Shown: one piece after another, positions 36,280-46,536 of the stretch
How the letters are laid out: each line of letters begins with the position of its first letter
Numbering within the stretch: position 1 is the stretch's first letter
Assembly: GCA_025084515.1 (NCBI GenBank)
Contig: JAJAGP010000338.1
Span: 407,562-471,561, forward strand
Direction: 5' to 3'
Source of the DNA: Ancistrus triradiatus
Lineage: Eukaryota > Chordata > Actinopteri > Siluriformes > Loricariidae
Length of the DNA stretch: 64,000 bases
Made by a program: the position numbers and the translations under genes
The notes under the pieces: model-generated
What the model saw: only the letters and a program-made list of their open reading frames with translations
Told to the model about the DNA's origin: nothing
Database searches by the model: none

Positions 36280-39200
36280 ATGTCTCTTCAGTCAGAGCAG
36301 AGAGAAGATGGAGAGAGCACGTCCAGCTCCTCAGAGTCAACAGAGGCTAAAACAGACCGATACGGATTCCTACTCAGTAATGGAGAGACGCAAAACCATG
36401 GGTTAGTGTTAACAAGAAATGACACACATATTTCAGCATAGGCTGATTGTATATTATAAGGCTTCTGTTGAGACTATGCACTGTCACCTTCAACTACTTT
36501 GTCTGTTGCTCTCAACATCCTGCCACATTACCATGGAGATGTTGTGACTTTCAGAGTGTGGTTTCCTGTTGTGTGTCTATGTTAGTGTGTTTATTACGAC
36601 ACGTTGTACTTTTGGTAATCTCAAATAGTTCTAAACTCTTTTACGCTCTTAAAACATCTCCACGTGCATCGTGTACCGATAGGCTGGTTCGTGCGTGCAT
36701 CTACACCCTCTCAAAAACCTTTCTCGTGCTTTTTGGTGTGGTACGCTCAGCTTTAGTGCATATAGCATGCATCTCTCACCAGGGAATGTAAATTGTGTGT
36801 GGTGTACCTTTTAAAACAGGAATGGTGAACCGTATCTAAAAATCGCCATGTGGCTAAAGGGGTTTCATTCCACCGAAGCCACAAGCCACTTTACACAGCT
36901 TAATTAATTGATTATCAATTAAATGGTGTCAAGTGGGTCCGAAGCCCAGCCCAGGTTTCTGGAACTTTTATGTTTGTAACCCCACTTTTCCAAGTCAGAG
37001 TTGCAGGGGATCACAGCAGGAAATTTTAATGGCTTATTCTGTTTAAAGCTTGGTGTTTGTCGTATTATCAAACTCATGTTACCACATCTTTAAATGCATA
37101 CAGTGGAACCTTACAAATCGAACTTAACTGGTTTCAGAAGGCTGTTCGAAGTCTAAATCAAATTTCCCCATAAGAAGTAATGTAAATGGGATGAATCTAT
37201 TCCCGACCCCCAAAAGATTGTTTTTTACGCCTGTGTTTGTATCTAATTCATGATTAAAAGCATGAATAAAACAAAGGAATGTAATAATAATAATTATCAA
37301 TAAATACATTAAATAATTTAAATATAAAGTGAAACTAACTGCACGTCAATACTGTGACAGCAGCACCGAGACTGAGAGGGTATCTGAAATCGTAGCCAAA
37401 GACTAATATAATATACATGAACATAATATAATGATATAATAATAAAATGTTATTATGTTTTATGGTGATTGGCATACCGTATTGGTTCATTATCTCCACC
37501 GACTGGATTACGTGCCCATGTTTGAAAAAGGATTTTTTTTTGTGTGTGTGTGGGGGGGGGGGGGGGGGTGTCTGAATTGAAGTCTGAATTGTCCGAGTGA
37601 AGAGGCATTTGAATCCCAAGGTTCCAATTTATTTGTGACCCTCATTCCAGGAGTTGCATTATGTGACTAAGTTTTGTCACAAAACTCAGATTAACACAGA
37701 TTATTAGAGGATGGTGTACCGTGTGCTAACTAACTGGCTGACTAGTATTACCAATAAGGTACAGTGGTGCTTGAAAGTTTGTGAACCCTTTAGAATGTTC
37801 TATATTTCTGCATAAATATGACCTAAAACATCATCAGATTTTCACACAAGTCCTGAAAGTAGATAAAGAGAACTCAGTGATACTTGGCCAATTATTTATT
37901 GAGGAAAATGATCCAGTATTACATATTAGTGAGTGGCAAAAGTATGTGACCCTTTGCTTTCAGTATCTGGTGTGACCCCCCTGTGCAGCAATAACTGCAG
38001 CTAAACGTTTCCTGTAGCTGTTGATCAGTCCTGCACACCGGCTTGGAGGAATTTTAGCCCATTCCTCCGTACAGAACAGCTTCAGCTCTGGGGATGTTGG
38101 TGGGTTTCCCTCACATTTTCCTCGCTTCAGGGTCCTTTCCACAACATTTGGATTGGATTTAAGGTCAGGAGTTTGACTTGGCCATTCCCAAAACATGAAC
38201 TTTATTCTTCTTTAAACAATTCTTGGTAGAACGACTTGTGTGCTTAGGGTCGGGTGTCTTGCTGCATGACCACCTTCTCTTGAGATTCAGTTCAATGGAC
38301 AGATGTCCTGACATTTTTCCTTTAGAATTCTCTGATATCATTCAGAATTCATTGTTCCATCAATGATGGCAAGCCGTCCTGGTCCAGATGCAGCAAAACA
38401 GACCCAAACCATGATACTACCACCCCCACCACCATGTTTCACAGATGGGATAAGGTTCTCTTAAGCTGGGAATGCAGTGTTTTCCTTTCTCCAAACATAA
38501 CGCTTTTCTTTTAAAAAAAACCAAAAAACTTCTATTTTGGTCTCATCCATCCACAAAACATTCTTCCAATAGCCTTCTGGCATGTCCACGTGATCTTTAG
38601 CAAACTGCAGACGAGCAGCAATGTGTCTTTTTTGGAGAGCAGTGGCTTTTCTCCTTGTAAACCCTGCCATGCACACCATTGTTGTTCAGTGTTCTTCTGA
38701 TGGTGGACTCATAAACATTAACATTAGCCAATGTGAGAGAGGCCTTCAGTTGCTTAGAAGTTACCCTGGGGTTCTTTGTGACCTCGCCAACTATGACATG
38801 CCTTGCTCTTGGAGTGATCTTTGTTGGTCGACCACTCCTGGGGAGGGTAACAATGGTCTTACATTTCCTCCATTTGTACACAATCTGTCTGACTGTGGAT
38901 TGGTGGAGTCCAAACTCTTTAGAGATGGTTTTGTAACCTTTTCCGGACCAAAGAGCATTAACAACCCTTTTTCTGAGGTCCTCAGAAATCTCCTTTGTTC
39001 GTACCATGCTACACTTCCACAAACATGTTATGAAGAGCAGACTTTGATAGATCCCTGTTCTTTAAATAAAACAGGGTGCCCACTCGCACCTGATTGTCAT
39101 CCCATTGATTGAAAACACCTGACCAAGTATAATATTTGTATCTCATCTGTTTAACTGGGTTCTCTTTATCTACTTTTAGGACTTGTGTGAAAATCTGATG

Positions 39201-42200
39201 ATGTTTTAGGTCATATTTATGCAGAAATATAGAACATTCTAAAGGCTTCACAAACTTTCAAGCACGACTGTATACAATAACTACTAAGACAAATATGATT
39301 CCGCCTTCTGTTGGCACAGGGTATTTTCAGTGGTCTAAATTATACTTTTAGTTATTCAGGCATAATACCAGAGTTATACCATTCTGGCAATAACCAGAGT
39401 TCTTAAAAATCATGCCAATATCGTTTACATGGAACACTTGTTTTGGCAGCAGTGATGACCTTTCCCCCGGGTTGGTGAGACAGCGGGAAATGAAATGGCT
39501 CAGCCTTATGAGCCAGTGGGACCAGGTGATAGAGAAGAAGACCAGTAAGGTGTGTTGGCGCAGGACATGCAATGAAAGACAGGCTTTTTGGATTAAAGAG
39601 ACTAAATAGCAGTTCTCGTTAGAACTTGCGTAATTATAAAACCACCACAATGCAGAGCCTCCCCACAGCTGTCTTTCTGAATGCAGATTAAAGTTCAGTG
39701 TCAGAAGGGCATCCCGGCATCCGTCAGGTCGAAGTGCTGGCCACTGCTGTGTGGAGCTGCTGAGAGAATGAAGAAGAATGTCAATCTTTACGAGGTGTGT
39801 ATATGCGTGACAGCAAATGAGAAAGAACAGCATGAGAGATGCATGTACGGTATATCCACTTGGTTGTTTAAGCCACACCCACAGCCATGCAGTCTCCGCA
39901 GACCAACGCTAGCAGTAAAATAGGTTATTGGCACTGCCATGGGATATCCAACATGTCAAATTGCTGTACAAGGGCATAAAACCATCTGTCCTCGGCAGCA
40001 GTACTAAGTAATGATGCAGCCATCTGCCAGTTTGATGGATTAGATACCAGGGGAACACTGCTAATTGCAAGGTTTTGCAAAAGTTGGGTCAAGATCTCAT
40101 CATGGTCTGGGACTGACTTTTTTTCGTTGGGCCACTTGGTTTTTGTGAATTTAGTACAACAATATGCACTGACATTAGAGATATCTGTACCTGCAACTTG
40201 GTGGCAGTTTGAGGAAATCCTTTCCTGTTTCAACATAACAATGTCTCAATAAAAATTGTTTGCTAAATTGGTGGGGAAGAACTTGCCATGCCTTTACAGA
40301 ACTCATGTTCTCAATCTGAAGCAACACCCTTGGGATGAAGTCTTGTTCCAAACTCCTTCACAGGGAAGCCTTCATAGAAGAGTGGAGGCTGTTCATCAGC
40401 AAATGTGGATCTAGTCCATAATAATGCCCATGGTTTTGGAATAAGGTGTTGAGTGCCAGAACTTCCTGCCTTTGGTAAACTATGCAGGGCATAAAGTTAG
40501 CATTACTGAACTTCGATCCAGATTTCAATGATCTTGGAACTTGTTTTGGGACACTTTGGTGGTGCCACACAGGGCTCTGGCTTCGAGTCTTATCAGTGTT
40601 TTCCAACCAAGTTTGCCTGTCCCTGGGTGAGAGCTGCAAGCTTAGCACGGACAACCATGGAGTCATCATCCTGAGCTTGTAATCTCCTGCCAGTTCTTTA
40701 TTTTGTGTCAGTACTAGTTGTATATCAGTCCTTTGTCTCCTCTCTATAAGAATCTGGAGTCAGCCCCAGGCCAGCAGAGTTGGATCGATGTCATCAAAAG
40801 GGATACAGACAGGCAGTTTCCCTTCCATGAGATGTTCCAGTCCAAAGACGGCCAGGGGTAATGTGAAAATCTCCATCTTTCGCTTTCGTTCTGTTGTATT
40901 TGTAAGCTTTATTCGGCAGTTATTCATGCACAGTGATGCTGCAACAACCAAAAGTCTTTCTGTTTTGTTTGAGCAGTCAGCAATGCCTGCTGCAAGTTCT
41001 GAAGGCATACACAGAGTTTCGACCTGATGAAGGGTACTGCCAGGCCCAGGGCCCTGTGGCAGCAGTGCTACTGATGAACTTACCCACAGAGGTACTTAGT
41101 CGAAAGCTTACAAACGTGACATCATTTAAGCTTAATGACCTATATCACTAAATTACACCTTCACATAAGCGAATATTAAGTCTATATACATTGTGTTAGT
41201 TACTAACCCTGGTCAGGTGTGTAAAACCAGTGTGAAACTGATACTGAATTATCCATCAATCTTTTAGGAAGCATTCTGGTGTTTGGTACAGATCAGCGAA
41301 CTCTACCTCCCCGGATACTACAGCCCCCTGTTGGTAGGGCATAGTCACTTCAGCTCAGAGTATACACAGAACTGTCCTTGCCTTTTACACCTACGTTTGC
41401 CTTGCCTTTTTCACAGGAGGGAGTTTTGTTTGACGCTGCCATTCTTTCAGGCGTGCTAAAAAAGGCGTGTCCAACCGCATACAAACTCATGCAAAGACAA
41501 GGAGTCGAACCTCTCATGTTCGCTACCGATTGGTTAATGTGCCTGTACAGCCGCCACCTGCCCTTCAACACGCTGCTCCGAGTCTGGGATCTTTTTTTCT
41601 GCTATGGTCGGGTCTCATTTATGTCATTTCGTATGCGTGAAGGTGGCGATGCGTCATTAGTCTAAATGTGTGAATGTGTGTGTGTTTAGGTGTGCGAGTG
41701 CTGTTTCAGGTGGCCGTGGTACTGGTGCGGCGCTGCCTGGGCGAGGCTCGCCAACGAAAGGAGTGCGAGGGCCAGATGGACACGCTGGAGCGGCTGCGGG
41801 CTGTTAGAGAGCGTGTCCAACACGAACAGACCGACACCTTCATTCATGAGGTGAGCAGGTTGGATGGGACCAGATATTGGTCTGGACTGGGTGTAGCTTG
41901 TATGGTGAGTCGCACACTAACGTAAAATGAGTTGTAATGATGAGTGATTAATGCATTTCGAGGCTTGATATAACATTTTTGGACATGTATCTTTTTTATC
42001 TGTAATGGGACTGAGGTGGTCTAGTGGTTAAGGTACTGGATTATGGACCAGAAGGGCCAGGGTTCAAATCCCACCTCTGCCAAGCCACCACTGTTGGGTT
42101 CTTGAGACCCTTACCCCACAACTGCTTGAATTATAAGAAATGTATCAGTTGTAAGTCGCTCTGGATAAGAAGAAAAACTGCAGTCACTCTCTTTTTTTAC

Positions 42201-45068
42201 TAGGTGTGCTCGGTACACCTGTCCTTGGCAGAGCTGCAGCGACTGACAGACAAGGAGTTTGATAAATGGAAGAAAGAGCGTCCAGACTCAACTTTCGACC
42301 CTCGGAACAGATGCCACGGATACCACATGGTATGGGAGAAAGCAAGGGAAAGGGAGGAGAAGGAGAAAGAGAACGAAATGAAGGAGAGGTCAAGTGGAAA
42401 CCTGGTGGTTCCTGTGACGCGCTCGCACTCGTCACTATCTCCGGCGGTTCTACGCAAAATACTGAGGAAAAGAGGGAGTAAAGTGGAAACAGAAGAGTGG
42501 GAAGGAGGAGGAAGACGCTGGTCGCAGGCAAAGAGAGAAGAGTTTGACAGCGGAGGAAAGAGGACGGCAAGTGTAAGCAGTACAACCGGGGAGCTCAAAA
42601 CAGACAGGATACCACAAGAGTTCAGCACACAAGCACAGGATTGTAGCACACAGCCAGACACACAGTGCAAAGCTGCAGAGGAGGAGACGCACAGTTCTGA
42701 CCAATCAGACAAAAATACGCCGGTGGTTGAGGAGGAAGAAAAAGATGTCGTTGACTCTGCTGTCATCTCACAGGAAGTCACAATCACAGAGAGTGTCGGT
42801 CAGGAACAGGAAACAAAGGTGTCTACCAGCCTGAATGAACATGAGGCGGAGGGAACTGAACCACAGGCAGCGATTGGCCCGTCGCAGGACGGCACACAAG
42901 GTGGAGAAATACTTATGGTCCAAGATGACCAGGACAGACATCAAGTTCAGCATGGGTCAGAAACAAAACAGGAGAAACCATCCAGGGGGAGTTCTCCACT
43001 AGAGGAGGAGGAGGGAGACACAAACGCTAAACCTGAAGACGAGACACTGAGTGATGAAGGGAAACAAACGGAGGTGGTACAACCCAGTGCCATTAATTCG
43101 GAAGAGGCGTTACATCTCAATAATGTTAATCAGGAAGAGGGGTTACAATCCAGTACCATTAATCCAGAAGAGGAGTTACACTCCAGTACCATTAATCCAG
43201 AAGAGGAGTTACAATCCTGTACCATTAACCCAGAAGAGGACTTCCAATCCAGTACCATTAATCCAGAAGAGGACTTCCAATCCTGTACCATTAATCCAGA
43301 AGAGGACTTCCAATCCTGTACCATTAATCCAGAAGAGGACTTCCAATCCAGTACCATTAATCCAGAAGAGGAGTTAAAATCCAGTACCATTAATCCAGAA
43401 GAGGACTTCCAATCCAGTACCATTAATCCAGAAGAGGAGTTAAAATCCAGTACCATTAATCCAGAAGAGAAAACGGAAAATAATAGCTGTAAATCTGAAG
43501 AGGAAATACAGCTTGACACCAGTAAACAGGGACAGGAAATTTACATTAAGAGCAGAACAGAGGAAACGGACATTCAGAATTGTACATGTAATGAAACCGA
43601 GGTCTATATCAGTAAACAGGAAGAGGACATTGAAATGAAGAGCTGTAAACAGGACATGGAACTACAGGAAGTAAACAGCACTGAACCTGTAGAACTGGAG
43701 ACGCACGCTGACATACAGGAAAGGGAACTACAGCTCAGTAGTTGTGAGCACGAACAGGAAAAGGAAGTCACCAACGAAAATGAAGAGGCGGAAATAGACT
43801 GTAAACATGAAGAGGAAATACGGCTCAGCAGTGAACAGGAAAAGGACATTTCTCCTGGCAGCATGGAAGAGGAAGGGGAAATGCAACCGAATAGTAACAA
43901 ACTACAGGAAGAGAAAGAAGGAAACTACGATAACGACAAAGAGAAGATTCAGGAATGTCCAGCAGTCCAGGAAGACACGCAAGAAGATGCGGAGCTGAAA
44001 CATGAAGTCCAGGACAGCCTGGAAACTGGCACCTTAGAAGCAGAAATGGTCTTAGAAACTGTGGAAGATGGACAGGCACAAACAAATGTTCAAGTGCCAG
44101 CAACAGAACTCCATGGACATGAAAGCGAAACAGATGGAGAGGCCCCAGAGGCGGAGAAGGCAGGTGAGAATATCGTGCAGGTAAGTGACGCACCAGAGGA
44201 CGGAACAGTCACGGAAGATCACTCGGTAAAGGATGAGACCTCCGAAGCAGCAGCAACCTCAACCGTGATCTGCGTTCCTGTTCAGCACGAGCCTGAAACT
44301 GCATCTGGAACATCAGGTTCTCAGGAGGACTTGGCAGACCAGCAGGCAGAGGAAAATACACAGGGTACAACCATCTCCGCCCCTGAGATTCAACCTGGAT
44401 CTACAGACTCGGAACTTGAGTTGCCACCAAAAATCCAAGTCAATAGCTTGACGGAAGACCTACAGTCTGCTTCAGTGCCATCAAACCCTGTTAAGCCTAC
44501 CGGTTCCTCCTCAAACCCTTCTCACCCTCAGCTTCGCCTCCGCAGGACTTCCAGCTCCCAGTGTCATCCCACGATCCTGTCCGAGGACACATTCAAAGAG
44601 CCGCAGCATGGTGGCAAAGACGCCAGCCAAGCTTCAAGAGCAGAACCTGAACACACGCCTGGCCCAGACACAGCATTCCAAACGCAGACTGTTCCTGCAC
44701 AATCGAAGGCAGACAAACCCAAGCGCAGGGGTCTGTTCCACCTGCTCAAGGCCGATGCAACCACCAAATCGAGCATCCCCAAAATCTTAATCCAGGACTT
44801 CAGCGAGGGGGAGGAGAAGCTCAGTTCGAGAGAGAGGCGCCGGCGCCGGAGGGAGCAGGAGAGAAAAGAGAAGGAGGAGGAGAAAGAGAGGAAACGACGG
44901 GAAAAAGAACTGGAGAAGGAGAAACTGAAGGAGCGGAAAAAGATTAAGACGAGAGGGAGGAGTTTTCAGATGCTCAGCAGAAAGCACGATGATAACAGCG
45001 TCCCTGTCGGCTCTCACGCGGGGGTGTCCAAAAGGAACTCCGTGCCGTACACTGACGGTTACTTCTGA
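36280..45068 (+). CDS. tbc1d10c: TBC1D10-family Rab GTPase-activating protein with giant acidic tail
   Basis: TBC-domain GAP that speeds GTP hydrolysis on Rab proteins. Plus-strand coding exons: 36280-36401, 39450-39549, 39687-39794, 40751-40857, 40977-41091, 41268-41333, 41417-41606, 41690-41850, 42204-45068; phases close to 1277 residues. Early RYGFLLSNG and RQREMKWL are family signatures. The catalytic arginine motif IKRDTDR is at residues 125-131 and the glutamine finger YCQ at 166-168, followed by AQGPVAAVLLM; later VWDLFFCYG is seen. The last exon encodes 954 residues, mostly acidic, with an 11-residue tandem repeat and a final Arg/Glu/Lys-rich helix. Known TBC1D10A/B/C proteins are about 450-810 residues, so the tail is unusual. 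The C symbol rests on neighbouring rad9a and stx3; the A and B paralogues are not excluded. Confidence 0.9.
37552..37568. repeat. Poly-G run of 17 bases
   Basis: An uninterrupted G17 preceded by T and TG repeats, in TBC1D10 intron 1. Such runs are also prone to length errors in assemblies. Confidence 0.8.
37760..39272 (-). mobile_element. Tc1/mariner element, family B, in TBC1D10 intron 1
   Basis: Ends tacagtggtgcttgaaagtt and ctttcaagcacgactgta with TA borders. The minus-strand transposase starts at MVRTKEISEDLRKRVVNALW near 39,007 and reads on through STIRRTLNNNGVHGRV, but extra bases in G, C and A runs break the rest. It is antisense to the host gene. Confidence 0.92.
39925..40680. mobile_element. 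DNA-transposon remnant in TBC1D10 intron 3
   Basis: Holds pieces such as acacccttgggatgaa and gaagccttcatagaagagtg then gaggctgtt, which resemble the 3' coding end of a fish Tc1-like element (normally a DDE C-terminus). Heavily decayed, no termini identified. Confidence 0.4.
42006..42176 (+). mobile_element. tRNA-derived SINE, copy 6, beside a splice acceptor
   Basis: Head gggactgaggtggtctagtg, B-box region gggttcaaatcccacctctg, and a tail cut at gtcgctctggataag. It ends about 28 bp before the last TBC1D10 exon, so it contributes the DNA where the branch site would be expected. Confidence 0.85.
43140..43469 (+). repeat. Ten-unit 33-bp coding minisatellite
   Basis: Ten tandem 33-bp units inside the last TBC1D10 exon, each encoding 11 residues of the form xLQSSTINPEE or xFQSCTINPEE (protein residues 636-747). 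Units alternate between LQ/LH/LK and FQ and between SS and SC. Two decayed units precede them at 43,074-43,139. Every unit keeps the frame. Confidence 0.95.
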
Positions 45069-45317
45069 CTGCAATGTGCACTGACGTTTTATCGTTGTCT
45101 TTTTCCACAGACGTTATAAGGTGCTGGGGTCACCAAAACTTGGACGCCTGGACCATAAAGATATTTTATGAACTGACGAGAGTGGTTAGCATTCACCCTT
45201 GTTCATTCGAGTGGGGTCTGCCACTGCTGCATTGAACACGAGTCGGTAAAAGTGTTTGGTTTTGGAGCGTTCCTTGGTGATCGCTCCATAATCTGAGACA
45301 ATGAACTTGATATAAAT

Positions 45318-45323
45318 AATAAA
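45318..45323 (+). terminator. TBC1D10 polyadenylation signal (AATAAA)
   Basis: AATAAA 250 nt after the TGA stop at 45,068; plausible 3' end. Confidence 0.5.
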
Positions 45324-45329
45324 TGCCAT

Positions 45330-46530
45330 GTGACTTACCATTCTAGAAATGCTGAAACATGCCATTTCTGACAATTGGTTATGCCCAATGATGTAAAAAG
45401 CTACATACTGCTTGGTGAATCCTCAACACTGGTACGATTACTGTAACAACGCCTCGCAGAAACAGACATGTCGCTTGGAAAAATGTCTCATCAGGTGTCT
45501 CGAGTACCTCTTTCAAGCCTCTTCAAAACCCACGCTATTTTCAAACTATTTTTCTCCTCAGACTCAGCTAATTGTGTGTATTTCATGTTGCCAGCCCATG
45601 CCAGGGGATGAATCCACAGACATAATGCACCTAGACGCTGCATTGGCTGCTGGATCAAGCATTGACGTCGTCGCCATATTGGTCCAGGCAGCTTCTCACA
45701 ATTCTCCAAAGATTGCATTGGAAAAAAGATGCCTGATTCCACACTCAGTATAAAAAGTAATATTTGTTTACTATAGTACTCACTATTTTATATGCTGTAC
45801 TATATTAATATTATACCAGCTACTATTGCTGTATCATTTCATTATTTGTATTATTTATTAGACTACATCTTGTATTTACAGGCTAATTTCAGTGCTATAA
45901 AAAAAGCCGGCTGGTCGAGAAATAAGAAAATCGGTTGAGAAATAACCAGTTTCTTGTGCATTTTAACCAGATAAAAAGCAGCTCCTGTGTTTACTTGTAT
46001 TTGTTTACAAGCCAGTCTTGCCTGGACCAATATGGTGGCCGCGGTGTTCAGGTATAAATGTCTACGCATGAAGCAAGTACTTACCTCTGAGCCACTGAAG
46101 TGACTAGGAATTGATTTAGTGACCATAAATCAACAAAGCTGACAAAACCAGAACCAGTGTCACTACCCAAATTATCCTGCCTGCTTTTGAAATCTGTAAT
46201 GTGACTTGTGTTGAAACAGGTTTTCTTAGTAAGTAGGTTTCTTGTCTTGGTGTTTAGGGTGCACTCAGTGCTATCAAGTGGAACTGAGAACAGAAAATGA
46301 CTTTTAATGTCAGGTCAGTGCAGTGATTCGGGTGCCACGTGTCTTGCTTTCACAGTTTCCCCACTGATTCGAACAATGAAATTATAAAGAACAGTTAAAA
46401 AAGGAAGAACATGTCCGTGTGGGTGCGTTTTTGACGTATTTGAAAGCGAGTCTGTCCCCATTACATAGAGTTCTCTCTCTTCTCCCTTTCACTCTCACTC
46501 TCCGTTTCCTCACCCACCACTGAAAGCCTC
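45330..46530. other. Convergent intergenic spacer
   Basis: Lies between the 3' ends of the TBC1D10 gene and rad9a. Short open frames have no recognisable features. No transposon was recognised. Confidence 0.5.
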
Positions 46531-46536
46531 TTGTGC

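Noticed and set aside
39348..39878. Minus-strand 176-codon frame
   Set aside because: Antisense to TBC1D10 exons 2 and 3, with no recognisable domain.
42184..42787. Antisense open frames of 133 and 195 codons over the start of the last TBC1D10 exon
   Set aside because: They mirror a low-complexity coding exon, have no splice support or family features, and the plus-strand frame is clearly the real one.
43140..43469. Regular 33-bp repeats as a CRISPR array
   Set aside because: The units are directly adjacent with no spacers, are in frame within an exon, and the host is a vertebrate.
43130..43519. Antisense 129-codon repeat frame (SSSGLMVLD units)
   Set aside because: It is the reverse of the 33-bp coding repeat; a repeat whose unit length is a multiple of three stays open in other frames too.
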